Positions 25,271 through 32,550 of a stretch of 64,000 bases of DNA are shown piece by piece. Under the pieces are notes generated by a model. The model was not told the origin of the DNA. It made no database searches and worked only from the letters and a program-made list of their open reading frames with translations. The first letter of the stretch is position 1. Each line of letters starts with the position of its first letter. Location: contig NZ_BMQY01000004.1 of NCBI RefSeq assembly GCF_014648355.1, positions 62,001 through 126,000 of the forward strand, in the 5' to 3' direction. A program made the translations under genes and the position numbers. Source of the DNA: Couchioplanes azureus (lineage in GTDB: Bacteria > Actinomycetota > Actinomycetes > Mycobacteriales > Micromonosporaceae).

Positions 25271-25585
25271 TCAGCAGTACACGATCCTGGTCGGCGTGAC
25301 GCTCTCCCAGGTGTACGCGTAGACGTAGTCGGCGAACACGCCACCCTGGATGGTGTAGCACCCGATGTTCACGTTGTCCGAGCGTCTGATGGAGAACCGG
25401 TACGTGCCGCTGCAGATGTTGCGCACCTCGGCGTACCTGCTGAACCCGGACCACGTTCGGTGGCCCGTCAGGTTCACGCACTGGGCGGCCTGCGCCGGTG
25501 TGGCCGCGATGGCCACCGGCGACACGGCCGCGCCCACACTCACCGCGGTCACGGCCAGCGCGAGACGCACCTTCTTTCGAGTCAT
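25271..25585 (-). CDS. Small secreted four-cysteine protein
   Basis: A 104-aa protein. The basic start MTRKKVRLALAVTAVSVGAA is followed by a signal peptide with cleavage likely after AQA (about residue 34). The mature part of about 70 aa has C36, C58, C76 and the terminal C104, enough for two disulfides, and many aromatic residues (FADYVYAYTW). ATG 25585 follows GAAGGGA. No domain is recognised. It resembles the many small exported proteins of actinomycetes of unknown role. Confidence 0.75.
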   Translation of the reverse strand: MTRKKVRLALAVTAVSVGAAVSPVAIAATPAQAAQCVNLTGHRTWSGFSRYAEVRNICSGTYRFSIRRSDNVNIGCYTIQGGVFADYVYAYTWESVTPTRIVYC

Positions 25586-25674
25586 GACGTTCCCTTCAGG
25601 AAGCTGTTCCGGCTTGACGGCCACAGCCTGCGAATTCCGGCCTGCCGTACGCAACGCCTAGCTGTCCCCGGCCC

Positions 25675-25708
25675 GAGGCCATCTGTCCTCGACGACAGAT
25701 ACGGCCTC
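25675..25708 (-). terminator. Hairpin after the PfkB kinase gene
   Basis: Arms GAGGCCATCTGTC (25675-25687) and GACAGAT-AC-GGCCTC (25694-25708) form a 13-bp stem with a 2-nt bulge and a 6-nt loop, 9 bp past the minus-strand kinase stop. Confidence 0.65.
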
Positions 25709-25716
25709 AGGGGAGT

Positions 25717-26568
25717 TCACGAGCCGTACGGTCGCAGGGCCGCCAGCCAGGAGCGCGGGCCGCGGTGCCGGACGCGGATGCCGGCCACCTGGATCGCGTA
25801 CCGGACGGCCGCGGGTGTGTCCGCGCCGCGCGCGAGCGCCACGGTGAGCGCGCCGTGGAAGGCGTCGCCGGCGCCGGCGGTGTCGACCGCCTCGACCCGC
25901 GGCACCTCGATCTCTCCCGTCGCGTCCGCGGACCACCACTGCACCGGATCCGGTCCGCGGGTGATCGCGCCGCGGCTCGCCCCGAGTGCGCGCAGGGCCT
26001 GCTCGACCGGCCGGTCGCCGGGCGGGCGGAAGGCCGCGGAGCAGGCCGTGAAGGCGGCGCGGGGGAGCAGGTCGGCGAAGACCGGGCGCCAGCTGCCGGC
26101 GTCCAGCACCAGGGGCCGGCCGCTGTGCGCGGCGGCCCGGGCCAGGGCGGGGTGATGGCCGTCGGCCAGCACCGCGTCCGCGGCGTGCAGGAGGTGTGCG
26201 AGGTCCTCCGGTACGGCGGCCTCGGTGCCGCGCGCGTTGCGGCTGACGATCGTCCGCTGGCCGGTGCGGTCCAGCACGGTGACCGCCGAGACCGGCGGTG
26301 GCGTGGTGGCCTGCGGTGCCGCGTCGAGCAGGGCGACGCCGTGCGCGGCGAGGTCGGCGCGGACCAGGTCGCCGAGGGGGTGGGCGCCGACCGCGGTGAC
26401 GAGGGTGACGTCGGCGCCGAGGGCGGCCGCCGTGACCGCCGCGTTGGTGGCCGGGCCTCCGGCGGCGACCTCCGCCGCGAGGGCCTCCGCCTTCTCGTCC
26501 ACGCCGGGCAGCCGGTCGACGCGCTGGACCAGGTCCACGGTGGCCAGGCCGACGCAGACGAGCCGCAC
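25717..26568 (-). CDS. PfkB-family carbohydrate/nucleoside kinase
   Basis: A 283-aa ribokinase-superfamily sugar kinase. The N-terminal glycine motif is GGPATNAAVTAAALGADVTLV (about residues 37-57), and the C-terminal PfkB signature is EAVDTAGAGDAFHGALTVAL with the catalytic Asp. Length and layout fit ribokinase-like enzymes. The substrate is uncertain. The GTG at 26568 lies 5 nt after the stop of the 51-aa membrane protein, so the two genes are probably co-transcribed. A hairpin follows. Confidence 0.88.
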   Translation of the reverse strand: MRLVCVGLATVDLVQRVDRLPGVDEKAEALAAEVAAGGPATNAAVTAAALGADVTLVTAVGAHPLGDLVRADLAAHGVALLDAAPQATTPPPVSAVTVLDRTGQRTIVSRNARGTEAAVPEDLAHLLHAADAVLADGHHPALARAAAHSGRPLVLDAGSWRPVFADLLPRAAFTACSAAFRPPGDRPVEQALRALGASRGAITRGPDPVQWWSADATGEIEVPRVEAVDTAGAGDAFHGALTVALARGADTPAAVRYAIQVAGIRVRHRGPRSWLAALRPYGS

Positions 26569-26573
26569 GGCGG

Positions 26574-26729
26574 TCAGGACGCCAGGTCGGAGAAGAACAC
26601 CCCGATGTTGCGGAACACGTTGGCGACCCCGTCGCCGATGCCGCGCGCGATGTCGGCAGCCGGCCCCGGGTTGGTGCCGATGTAGAAGATGACCAGGGCG
26701 AGCACGATCCAGCCGACAACCTTCTTCAT
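26574..26729 (-). CDS. Small single-span membrane protein
   Basis: A 51-aa protein, MKKVVGWIVLALVIFYIGTN then GPAADIARGIGDGVANVFRNIGVFFSDLAS. It has one N-terminal membrane helix followed by an amphipathic helix. The ATG at 26729 has GAGGAGGTG 9-11 nt upstream. It is immediately upstream of the PfkB kinase gene (5-nt gap). Similar microproteins are common in actinomycetes, without a known function. Confidence 0.72.
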   Translation of the reverse strand: MKKVVGWIVLALVIFYIGTNPGPAADIARGIGDGVANVFRNIGVFFSDLAS

Positions 26730-26808
26730 CGCCGATTCACCTCCTCGCCGCAGCCGCGATCTGTGATCGTCGCACACCGGCGCACGCCGGGCCTGCCGAA
26801 TCGCGCCG

Positions 26809-27669
26809 TCACAGGCCGAAAAGCCGGGCCGCGTTGTGCCAGCAGACCGCCCGCAGCCAGTCGTCGCCGAGGTCCAGGCCGGCCAGCGACTCGAGCTGGT
26901 GGGCGTACGGATAGGGGATGTTCGGGAAGTCGCTGCCCAGCAGCACCTTGCCGGCCAGTCCGAGGTCGCGCAGCCGCGGCAGCAGCCGGGTAGGGAACGG
27001 GGCCATGTCCTCGAAGAAGCGGGTGAACGCCATGGTGGTGTCCAGCCCGGCGCGCTCGTAGCGCTCGGCCAGCTCCAGGAACCCGGTGTACTCGGGGGCG
27101 CCGAGGTGCGCCGCGATCATCGTCAGCCGGGGGTGCCGGGCGAGGACCTCGCCGATCGGGCCGGGCCCGGTGAACCCGTGCGCGACCGGGCCGGAACCGG
27201 CGTGCACGACCACCGGCGTGCCGGCCTCGGCGAGCAGGCCCCACGCCTGGTCGAGCCGCTCGTCGCGGGGGTCGAAGCCGCCGACCTGCAGGTGCAGCTT
27301 GAAGATCCGGGCGCCGCGCTCCAGCGCCGTGCGGACGTCGCGGGCCGCCGACGGCTCCGGGAAGAACGTCGCGCTCGGCAGGCATCCCGGGGTGCGCTCG
27401 GCGAAGCCCAGCGTCCAGTCGTTGAGGTCGGCGGCCATGCCGGGGCGGTGGGCGTACGCGAGCGCGGAGAAGGCCCGCACGCCGAGCCGGCCCAGCTCGG
27501 CCACCCGCTCGGCCTCGGTGCCCCGGTAGGTGATCGGCCACGGCCGGCCGATCAGCGGGCCCGCCTCGTCGAAGTGCGCCCAGACGCGGCGCTGCATGCG
27601 CTCGGGCAGGAAGTGCGTGTGGACGTCCGCGAGACCGGGCAGGCCCAGGGTGGTGGCGAAGCCGGTCAC
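26809..27669 (-). CDS. Amidohydrolase-superfamily (TIM-barrel) metal-dependent hydrolase
   Basis: A 286-aa amidohydrolase-2 type enzyme. The metal-binding HxH appears as DVHTHFLPERM near the N-terminus, KLHLQVGGFDP in the middle, VVVHAG and AAHLG strands follow, and the conserved Asp is in LLGSDFPNIPYPY. The GTG at 27669 overlaps the GNAT gene stop as GTGA. The family includes decarboxylases and lactonases. The substrate is unknown. Confidence 0.85.
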   Translation of the reverse strand: MTGFATTLGLPGLADVHTHFLPERMQRRVWAHFDEAGPLIGRPWPITYRGTEAERVAELGRLGVRAFSALAYAHRPGMAADLNDWTLGFAERTPGCLPSATFFPEPSAARDVRTALERGARIFKLHLQVGGFDPRDERLDQAWGLLAEAGTPVVVHAGSGPVAHGFTGPGPIGEVLARHPRLTMIAAHLGAPEYTGFLELAERYERAGLDTTMAFTRFFEDMAPFPTRLLPRLRDLGLAGKVLLGSDFPNIPYPYAHQLESLAGLDLGDDWLRAVCWHNAARLFGL

Positions 27670-28271
27670 GCCGGCACCACGTGGCCCGCGGGGTGCGCCG
27701 CCCGCCATTCCGCGGCCAGCATGGCGAAGTCGAGCTCGGTGCTCCACTCGCCCTTGAAGAACTCGTTGTGGACCAGCCGCGCCTCCTGGCGCATGCCCAG
27801 CCGGCGCGCCACCGCCGCGGACGCCTCGTTGCGCTCGTCGATGCGCGCGACGACGCGGTGCAGGCCCAGCTCCTCGAAGGCGAGGCGGAGCAGGGCGGAC
27901 GCCGCCTCGGTCGCGTAGCCACGGCCGCCGAAGCGCGGGTCGAGGATGTATCCGATCTCGCCGCCGCGGTGCAGCCGGCTGTGCCAGAAGAGCACCACGT
28001 CGCCGACGAGCTGACCGGTCTCGGCCAGCTCGGCGCCCAGCGTCAGGGACTGGCCCTCGTCGGTCAGCGCGGTCCGCGCCCACGGCCCGGCGAGCCGGTC
28101 GAGGACGACGTCGCGGTCCTGCGGTTCGAAGGGGACGTAGCGGCAGAGCTCCGGGATGCTGCGGTAGGCGAGCAGCGAGTCCACGTCGCCCTCCGTCAGG
28201 GGGCGCAGCAGCAGACGTTCGGTACGAACGGGGTACGAGGGACGCAACTCGGCGTGGTTTTCGCTCGGCAC
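27666..28271 (-). CDS. GNAT acetyltransferase, RimJ/RimL type
   Basis: A 201-aa acetyl-CoA N-acyltransferase. TERLLLRPLTEGDVDSLLAY is the classic start of the RimJ/RimL-like group. GEIGYILDPRFGGRGYATEAASALL is the acetyl-CoA-binding motif A, and RIDERNEASAAVARRLGMRQEA is motif B. Start GTG 28271. It is followed by the coupled amidohydrolase (GTGA) and diverges from the GntP permease gene. The acceptor is unknown. Confidence 0.9.
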   Translation of the reverse strand: MPSENHAELRPSYPVRTERLLLRPLTEGDVDSLLAYRSIPELCRYVPFEPQDRDVVLDRLAGPWARTALTDEGQSLTLGAELAETGQLVGDVVLFWHSRLHRGGEIGYILDPRFGGRGYATEAASALLRLAFEELGLHRVVARIDERNEASAAVARRLGMRQEARLVHNEFFKGEWSTELDFAMLAAEWRAAHPAGHVVPA

Positions 28272-28366
28272 GCGACCATGGTGCCCTCCCGGGGCGCCGC
28301 GTGCCCGCCGATTTTCGCCGCGGTGTCTCAGGATTCGAAGTTCGTCGATCCGGGTACGGCCCGCCC

Positions 28367-29851
28367 ATGACAGCGCATGCCGCCCCGGTGCTGGCCGCGG
28401 AGGCGATCACCTCCGCCGGCACCGGCCGACTCGTCCTCGCCGCGGTGCTCGGGATCGCGGCGGTCGTCCTGCTCATCGCCTGGGCGAAGTGGCACCCGTT
28501 CCTCGCCCTGATCCTCGGCGCGGGCGTGCTGGGGATCGTCGCCGGCGCCGCGCCCGGCGACACGATCACCTCGTTCAAGGCGGGCGTCGGCAGCACGGTC
28601 GGCAGCGTCGGGCTGCTGATCGCGCTGGGCTCGATGATCGGCGCCCTGCTGGCCGAGTCGGGCGGGGCGGACGGGATCGTCGCCTCGATCGTGCGCCGGG
28701 TCTCCGGTCCGGCGCTGCCCTGGGCGATGGCGGGCGTCGCCGCGCTCGTCGGGCTGCCGCTGTTCTTCGAGGTCGGCGTCGTGCTGCTGGTGCCGATCGT
28801 GCTGCTGGTCGCGCAGCGTACCGACGTGCCGCTGCTGCGGATCGGCATCCCGGCGCTGGCCGGGCTGTCGGTGCTGCACGGCCTGGTGCCGCCGCACCCC
28901 GGCCCGCTGGTCGCGATCTCCAGCCTGAACGCCGACCTCGGGCTGACCCTGGCGCTCGGCCTGGTCTGCGCGATTCCGACGGTGATCGTCTCCGGCCCGA
29001 TCTTCGGCGGCTTCATCGCCCGGCGGGTTCCGCTCGCGGTGCCGGCCGGGGTGCTGACGGCGGCCGGCGACGGGCGCGGTGCCGGCCCGGCCGCGGGGCA
29101 GGACTTCGTCGACCGCGACGACCTGGCGAACGCGGGGTCCCGCGAGCCCGACGCGCTCGTGGACGCCGGCCTGCCCGCCGGGCGCCGCCGCCCGGGCTTC
29201 TGGCCCGCGGTGCTCACCGTGCTGCTGCCCGTCGTGCTCATGCTGCTGCGGGCGGTCGCCGAGCTGACCCTGGACGCCGGGACGCTCCGGACGGCCTTCG
29301 AGGTGCTCGGCGATCCGGTCGTGGCGCTGCTCGCCGGGCTGCTGCTGGCCATGTGGACGCTCGGGAAGCGGGCGGGCTTCGGCCGCGCGCAGACCTCGTC
29401 GGTGATCGGCGGGGCGTTGCCGCCGATCGCCGGCATCCTGCTCGTCGTCGCCGCGGGCGGCGGCTTCAAGCAGGTGCTGGTGGACGCGGGTGTCGGCACC
29501 GTGGTCGCGGACGCGGCGCGGGAGGCCGACATCTCGGCGCTGCTGCTGGGCTGGCTCGTCGCGGTCGGCATCCGGGTCGCCACCGGCTCGGCCACCGTCG
29601 CCACCATCACGGCCGCCGGCATCGTCGCGCCGCTGGCCGCGACCCTGGACCGGCCCGAGGTGTCGCTGCTGGCCCTCGCGATCGGCTGCGGCTCGCTGTT
29701 CTTCTCACACGTCAACGACGCCGGGTTCTGGCTGGTCAAGGAGTACTTCGGGATGACCGTGGGGCAGACCGTCAAGACCTGGTCGGTGATGGAGACCGTC
29801 ATCTCGGTGGCCGGCTTCGCCTGCGTCCTGCTGCTCGACCTGGTCGTCTGA
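28367..29851 (+). CDS. GntP-family gluconate/organic-acid permease
   Basis: A 494-aa integral membrane transporter with about 12-14 hydrophobic spans. AWAKWHPFLALILGAGVLG near the start, ALVGLPLFFEVGVVLLVP and GLVPPHPGPLVA are family hallmarks. A hydrophilic loop at about residues 225-285 splits the halves. The C-terminal half has GSATVATITAAGIVAP and FSHVNDAGFWLVKEYFGM. It imports gluconate or similar sugar acids with protons. The ATG at 28367 has no good ribosome site. No gluconokinase adjoins. Confidence 0.93.
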   Translation: MTAHAAPVLAAEAITSAGTGRLVLAAVLGIAAVVLLIAWAKWHPFLALILGAGVLGIVAGAAPGDTITSFKAGVGSTVGSVGLLIALGSMIGALLAESGGADGIVASIVRRVSGPALPWAMAGVAALVGLPLFFEVGVVLLVPIVLLVAQRTDVPLLRIGIPALAGLSVLHGLVPPHPGPLVAISSLNADLGLTLALGLVCAIPTVIVSGPIFGGFIARRVPLAVPAGVLTAAGDGRGAGPAAGQDFVDRDDLANAGSREPDALVDAGLPAGRRRPGFWPAVLTVLLPVVLMLLRAVAELTLDAGTLRTAFEVLGDPVVALLAGLLLAMWTLGKRAGFGRAQTSSVIGGALPPIAGILLVVAAGGGFKQVLVDAGVGTVVADAAREADISALLLGWLVAVGIRVATGSATVATITAAGIVAPLAATLDRPEVSLLALAIGCGSLFFSHVNDAGFWLVKEYFGMTVGQTVKTWSVMETVISVAGFACVLLLDLVV

Positions 29852-29868
29852 CGGCGCGGAACGGCGCC

Positions 29869-29902
29869 GGCGTGCCCGGCACCGAGCGGTGCGGGGCACG
29901 CC
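29869..29902. terminator. Bidirectional hairpin between GntP and LLM oxidoreductase genes
   Basis: GGCGTGCCC (29869-29877) pairs with GGGCACGCC (29894-29902), and inside it GCACC pairs with GGTGC across a GAGC loop, with one G-G mismatch between the stems. It lies between two convergent stop codons. Confidence 0.75.
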
Positions 29903-29913
29903 CGCGCCGGGTG

Positions 29914-30696
29914 TCAGGCGTTCTGCTCGTCGCGCCAGGCCAGCCAGTCCCGCAGCGGGGCGAGGTCCGGCTTCGGTCCGCCGATACCCAGCGTGAACAG
30001 GGAGACGCCCTGCTCGCGCAGGCCCGCCGCCGCCTCCGGCTTGCTGTCCGCCTGCACTCCGCTGGAGATCTCGATCTCGGCGATGTCGCGCCCGGCGTCG
30101 GCGCAGTGCTGCCGCAGGACGCCCAGCTTGTGGCGCAGCGTGTCGGCGTCGCCGAAGCTGTGCCAGATGTCGGCGTGCTTGGCGACCAGCCGCAGCGTCT
30201 TCTTCTCCCCGCCGCCGCCGATGAGCACGGGGATGTGCCGCGTCGGCGGCGGGTTCAGCTTGCCGAGGCGGGTCTCGATGCGGGGCAGGGCCTCGGCGAG
30301 GGCGTCCAGGCGGCCGCCGGCGGTGCCGAATTCGTACCCGTACTCCCGGTAGTCCTTCTCGAACCAGCCGGAGCCGATGCCCAGGATGAGCCGGCCGTCG
30401 CTGATGTGGTCGACGGTGCGCGCCATGTCGGCGAGCAGGTCGGGGTTGCGGTAACTGTTGCAGGTCACGAGGGCGCCGATCTGCACCCGTGACGTCGCCT
30501 CGGCCCAGGCGCCGAGCATGGTCCAGCACTCGAAGTGCGGTCCGTCGGGATCGCCGTAGAGCGGATAGAAGTGGTCCCAGTTGAACAGGACGTCGACGCC
30601 GAGCTCCTCCGCCTCGGCGGCCGTACGCCGGATCGTCGGGTAGTCCGCGTGCTGCGGCTGCAGTTGCAGCCCGATTCTCACAGGCCTGTGCGTCAT
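29914..30696 (-). CDS. LLM-class F420-dependent oxidoreductase
   Basis: A 260-aa luciferase-like (TIM-barrel) flavin/F420 oxidoreductase. Typical segments: RIGLQLQPQHADYPTIRR, ADMARTVDHISDGRLILGIGSGWFEKDYREYGYEFG and HIPVLIGGGGEKKTLRLVAKHADIWH. Members use F420H2 to reduce varied small molecules. The ATG at 30696 is used; an in-frame ATG three codons upstream is possible. It diverges from the lipoprotein hydrolase gene. Confidence 0.88.
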   Translation of the reverse strand: MTHRPVRIGLQLQPQHADYPTIRRTAAEAEELGVDVLFNWDHFYPLYGDPDGPHFECWTMLGAWAEATSRVQIGALVTCNSYRNPDLLADMARTVDHISDGRLILGIGSGWFEKDYREYGYEFGTAGGRLDALAEALPRIETRLGKLNPPPTRHIPVLIGGGGEKKTLRLVAKHADIWHSFGDADTLRHKLGVLRQHCADAGRDIAEIEISSGVQADSKPEAAAGLREQGVSLFTLGIGGPKPDLAPLRDWLAWRDEQNA

Positions 30697-30820
30697 GAGC
30701 CGGAGCATATTCGGGCGCGCGCCGGACCGGCCGTGCTCCGGCGCCGGGGTCACCGAATGTGATTTACGGCTCGTCCGCGCTCTCAAGGTCATTTCAGGAA
30801 GACGCCGCACACTGGTCACC

Positions 30821-31852
30821 ATGCGTAGACGGACATTGCTGCTCGGGCTGGCCGGCGCCGCCGGGGCCGGAGGACTGGCCGCCTGCACGGCCGGGACCAC
30901 GCCGCCGAGCCCTCCGCCGCCGGGCACCTCCGCTCCCGCGGTCTCCTCGGCCGCCTCGGCCACCCCCTCGGCCTCGGCCGCGCCCATCCTCGGCTCGACC
31001 GCCGCGTCCTCGCTGACGCCCCGGCCGGTCACGGCGCCGTACGTGCCCGCACCGGGTGCCGCGCCCGCGCAGGCGTACCCGCTGGGCCGCCGGGTCCTGT
31101 CGCTCAGCCGGGGCGACCGGGCCCTGCCGACGACGGTCCACTACCCGGCCGCGGGCACCGCGCCGGCCACCCCGGCCCCGGTCGACGACGCGCCGAGCGC
31201 GCCCGGGCGCTTCCCCCTGGTGCTGTTCAGCCACGGGCTCACGTCTTATCCGGAGGGTTACGCCGCGCTGCTGGCCCGCTGGGCACAGGCCGGCTTCGTG
31301 GTCGCGGCGCCGAAGTATCCGCACACCTCCTACGGCGCGGAGAGGCTCGACCCGTCGGACATCGTCAACCAGCCCGCGGACGCCTCCTTCGTGCTCGACA
31401 CGCTGCTCGCCCCCGGTCACCCGGTGGCCGCCCTCGTCGACCCGGCGCGGGTCGCGGCGGCCGGGCACTCCGCGGGCGGCATCACCACCGTGGGGCTGTT
31501 CAGCGCCCGGCGTGACGAGCGTCTCAAGGCCGGTGTGGTGTTCGCGGGCACCGACTTCCAGGGCACGCCGTTCACCGGGCCGAGCGCGGCGCTGCTCTTC
31601 GTGCACGGCCGCCGGGACACCACGGTCACCCATCGTGCCGGGCACACGGTGTTCCAGGCGGTGCCGTGGTCGCGGGCGATGCTGTCGGTCACCGAGGGCG
31701 GGCACGTCACCCAGGGCGCCGACTTCGAGGCGTCGACCTCGGCCTCGACGGAGTTCCTGCGCTGGGCGCTGTACGGCGACGCGGCCGCCAGGGCCCGGAT
31801 CCCGGAGGCGGCCGCGAAGGGCGGCGTGGCGACCTTCGAGAATCAGCTCTGA
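30821..31852 (+). CDS. Exported alpha/beta-hydrolase lipoprotein (platelet-activating-factor acetylhydrolase/dienelactone hydrolase type)
   Basis: A 343-aa lipoprotein. The signal MRRRTLLLGLAGAAGAGGLA ends in the lipobox LAAC with Cys22, and the MRRR start could use the Tat route. A Ser/Pro/Ala-rich linker (about 25-75) precedes the hydrolase domain. That domain has LVLFSHGLTSYPEGYAAL (oxyanion region), the nucleophile elbow AAGHSAGGIT, and later Asp and His (HGRRDTTV, EGGHVTQG). The likely substrates are esters outside the membrane. It lies 31 bp upstream of bluB. Confidence 0.87.
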   Translation: MRRRTLLLGLAGAAGAGGLAACTAGTTPPSPPPPGTSAPAVSSAASATPSASAAPILGSTAASSLTPRPVTAPYVPAPGAAPAQAYPLGRRVLSLSRGDRALPTTVHYPAAGTAPATPAPVDDAPSAPGRFPLVLFSHGLTSYPEGYAALLARWAQAGFVVAAPKYPHTSYGAERLDPSDIVNQPADASFVLDTLLAPGHPVAALVDPARVAAAGHSAGGITTVGLFSARRDERLKAGVVFAGTDFQGTPFTGPSAALLFVHGRRDTTVTHRAGHTVFQAVPWSRAMLSVTEGGHVTQGADFEASTSASTEFLRWALYGDAAARARIPEAAAKGGVATFENQL

Positions 31853-31883
31853 CCGTACGGGGCCGCACTCACCGGGAGCTTCC

Positions 31884-32540
31884 TTGCCGCACGAGCTGTA
31901 CGAGACCATCCACCGCCGCCGCGACGTCCGGGGCGAGTTCACCGGCGCGCCGATCCCCCGGGACGTCCTCGAGCGGATCCTGACCGCGGCGCACGCCGCG
32001 CCCAGCGTCGGGCTGTCCCAGCCGTGGGACTTCGTGCTGGTGCGCGACCCCGGCCTGCGCCGACGGTTCCGCGACCACGTGGAGACCGAGCGCCGGGTGT
32101 TCGCCGCCGGCCTCACGGGCGAGGCCGCGGAGCGCTTCGCGCGCATCAAGATCGATGGTGTGATGGAGTCCACTCTCTCGGTGGTGGTGACCTACGACCC
32201 GCAGCGCGGTGGTCCGGCCGTGCTGGGCCGGCACGCCATCGCCGACGCCGGTCTCTACTCCGTGTGCCTGGCCATCCAGAACCTCTGGCTGGCCGCGACG
32301 GCGGAGGGGCTGGGCGTGGGCTGGGTGTCCTTCTACCGTGAGGACTACCTGCGGACGCTGCTGGGCATACCGCAGGAAGTGCGCCCGGTGGCGTGGCTGT
32401 GCCTGGGGCCGGTCACCCACCTTCAGCGCGTACCGGACCTGGAGCGGCACGGGTGGCGCCGGCGGCGGCCCCTCGGCGCCGCCCTGCATGCGGACACCTG
32501 GGGTAACCCTCGAGAGGCGGTGCTGGACCTCCGTGGCTAA
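31884..32540 (+). CDS. bluB: 5,6-dimethylbenzimidazole synthase (BluB)
   Basis: A 218-aa flavin-destructase of the nitroreductase fold that turns FMNH2 into DMB, the lower ligand of cobalamin. Family marks: the LYETIHRRRDVRGEF start, AAPSVGLSQPWDFVLVRD, and SVCLAIQNLWLAATAEGLGVGWVSFYRED. The start is TTG 31884, supported by GGGAG 6 nt upstream and by homology beginning there; no ATG or GTG fits. It follows the lipoprotein hydrolase gene by 31 bp and runs into the PBP gene. No other cobalamin genes or B12 riboswitch are near. Confidence 0.88.
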   Translation: MPHELYETIHRRRDVRGEFTGAPIPRDVLERILTAAHAAPSVGLSQPWDFVLVRDPGLRRRFRDHVETERRVFAAGLTGEAAERFARIKIDGVMESTLSVVVTYDPQRGGPAVLGRHAIADAGLYSVCLAIQNLWLAATAEGLGVGWVSFYREDYLRTLLGIPQEVRPVAWLCLGPVTHLQRVPDLERHGWRRRRPLGAALHADTWGNPREAVLDLRG

Positions 32541-32550
32541 CGTGGGCCGG

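Noticed and set aside
26809..29802. A 997-codon minus-strand open frame spanning the amidohydrolase and across the GntP permease gene
   Set aside because: Only its last 286 codons (the amidohydrolase) have protein-like content; the rest is antisense to GntP and overlaps the GNAT gene in another frame.
31853..31883. Cobalamin riboswitch before bluB
   Set aside because: The gap is only 31 bp and has no B12-box sequence.
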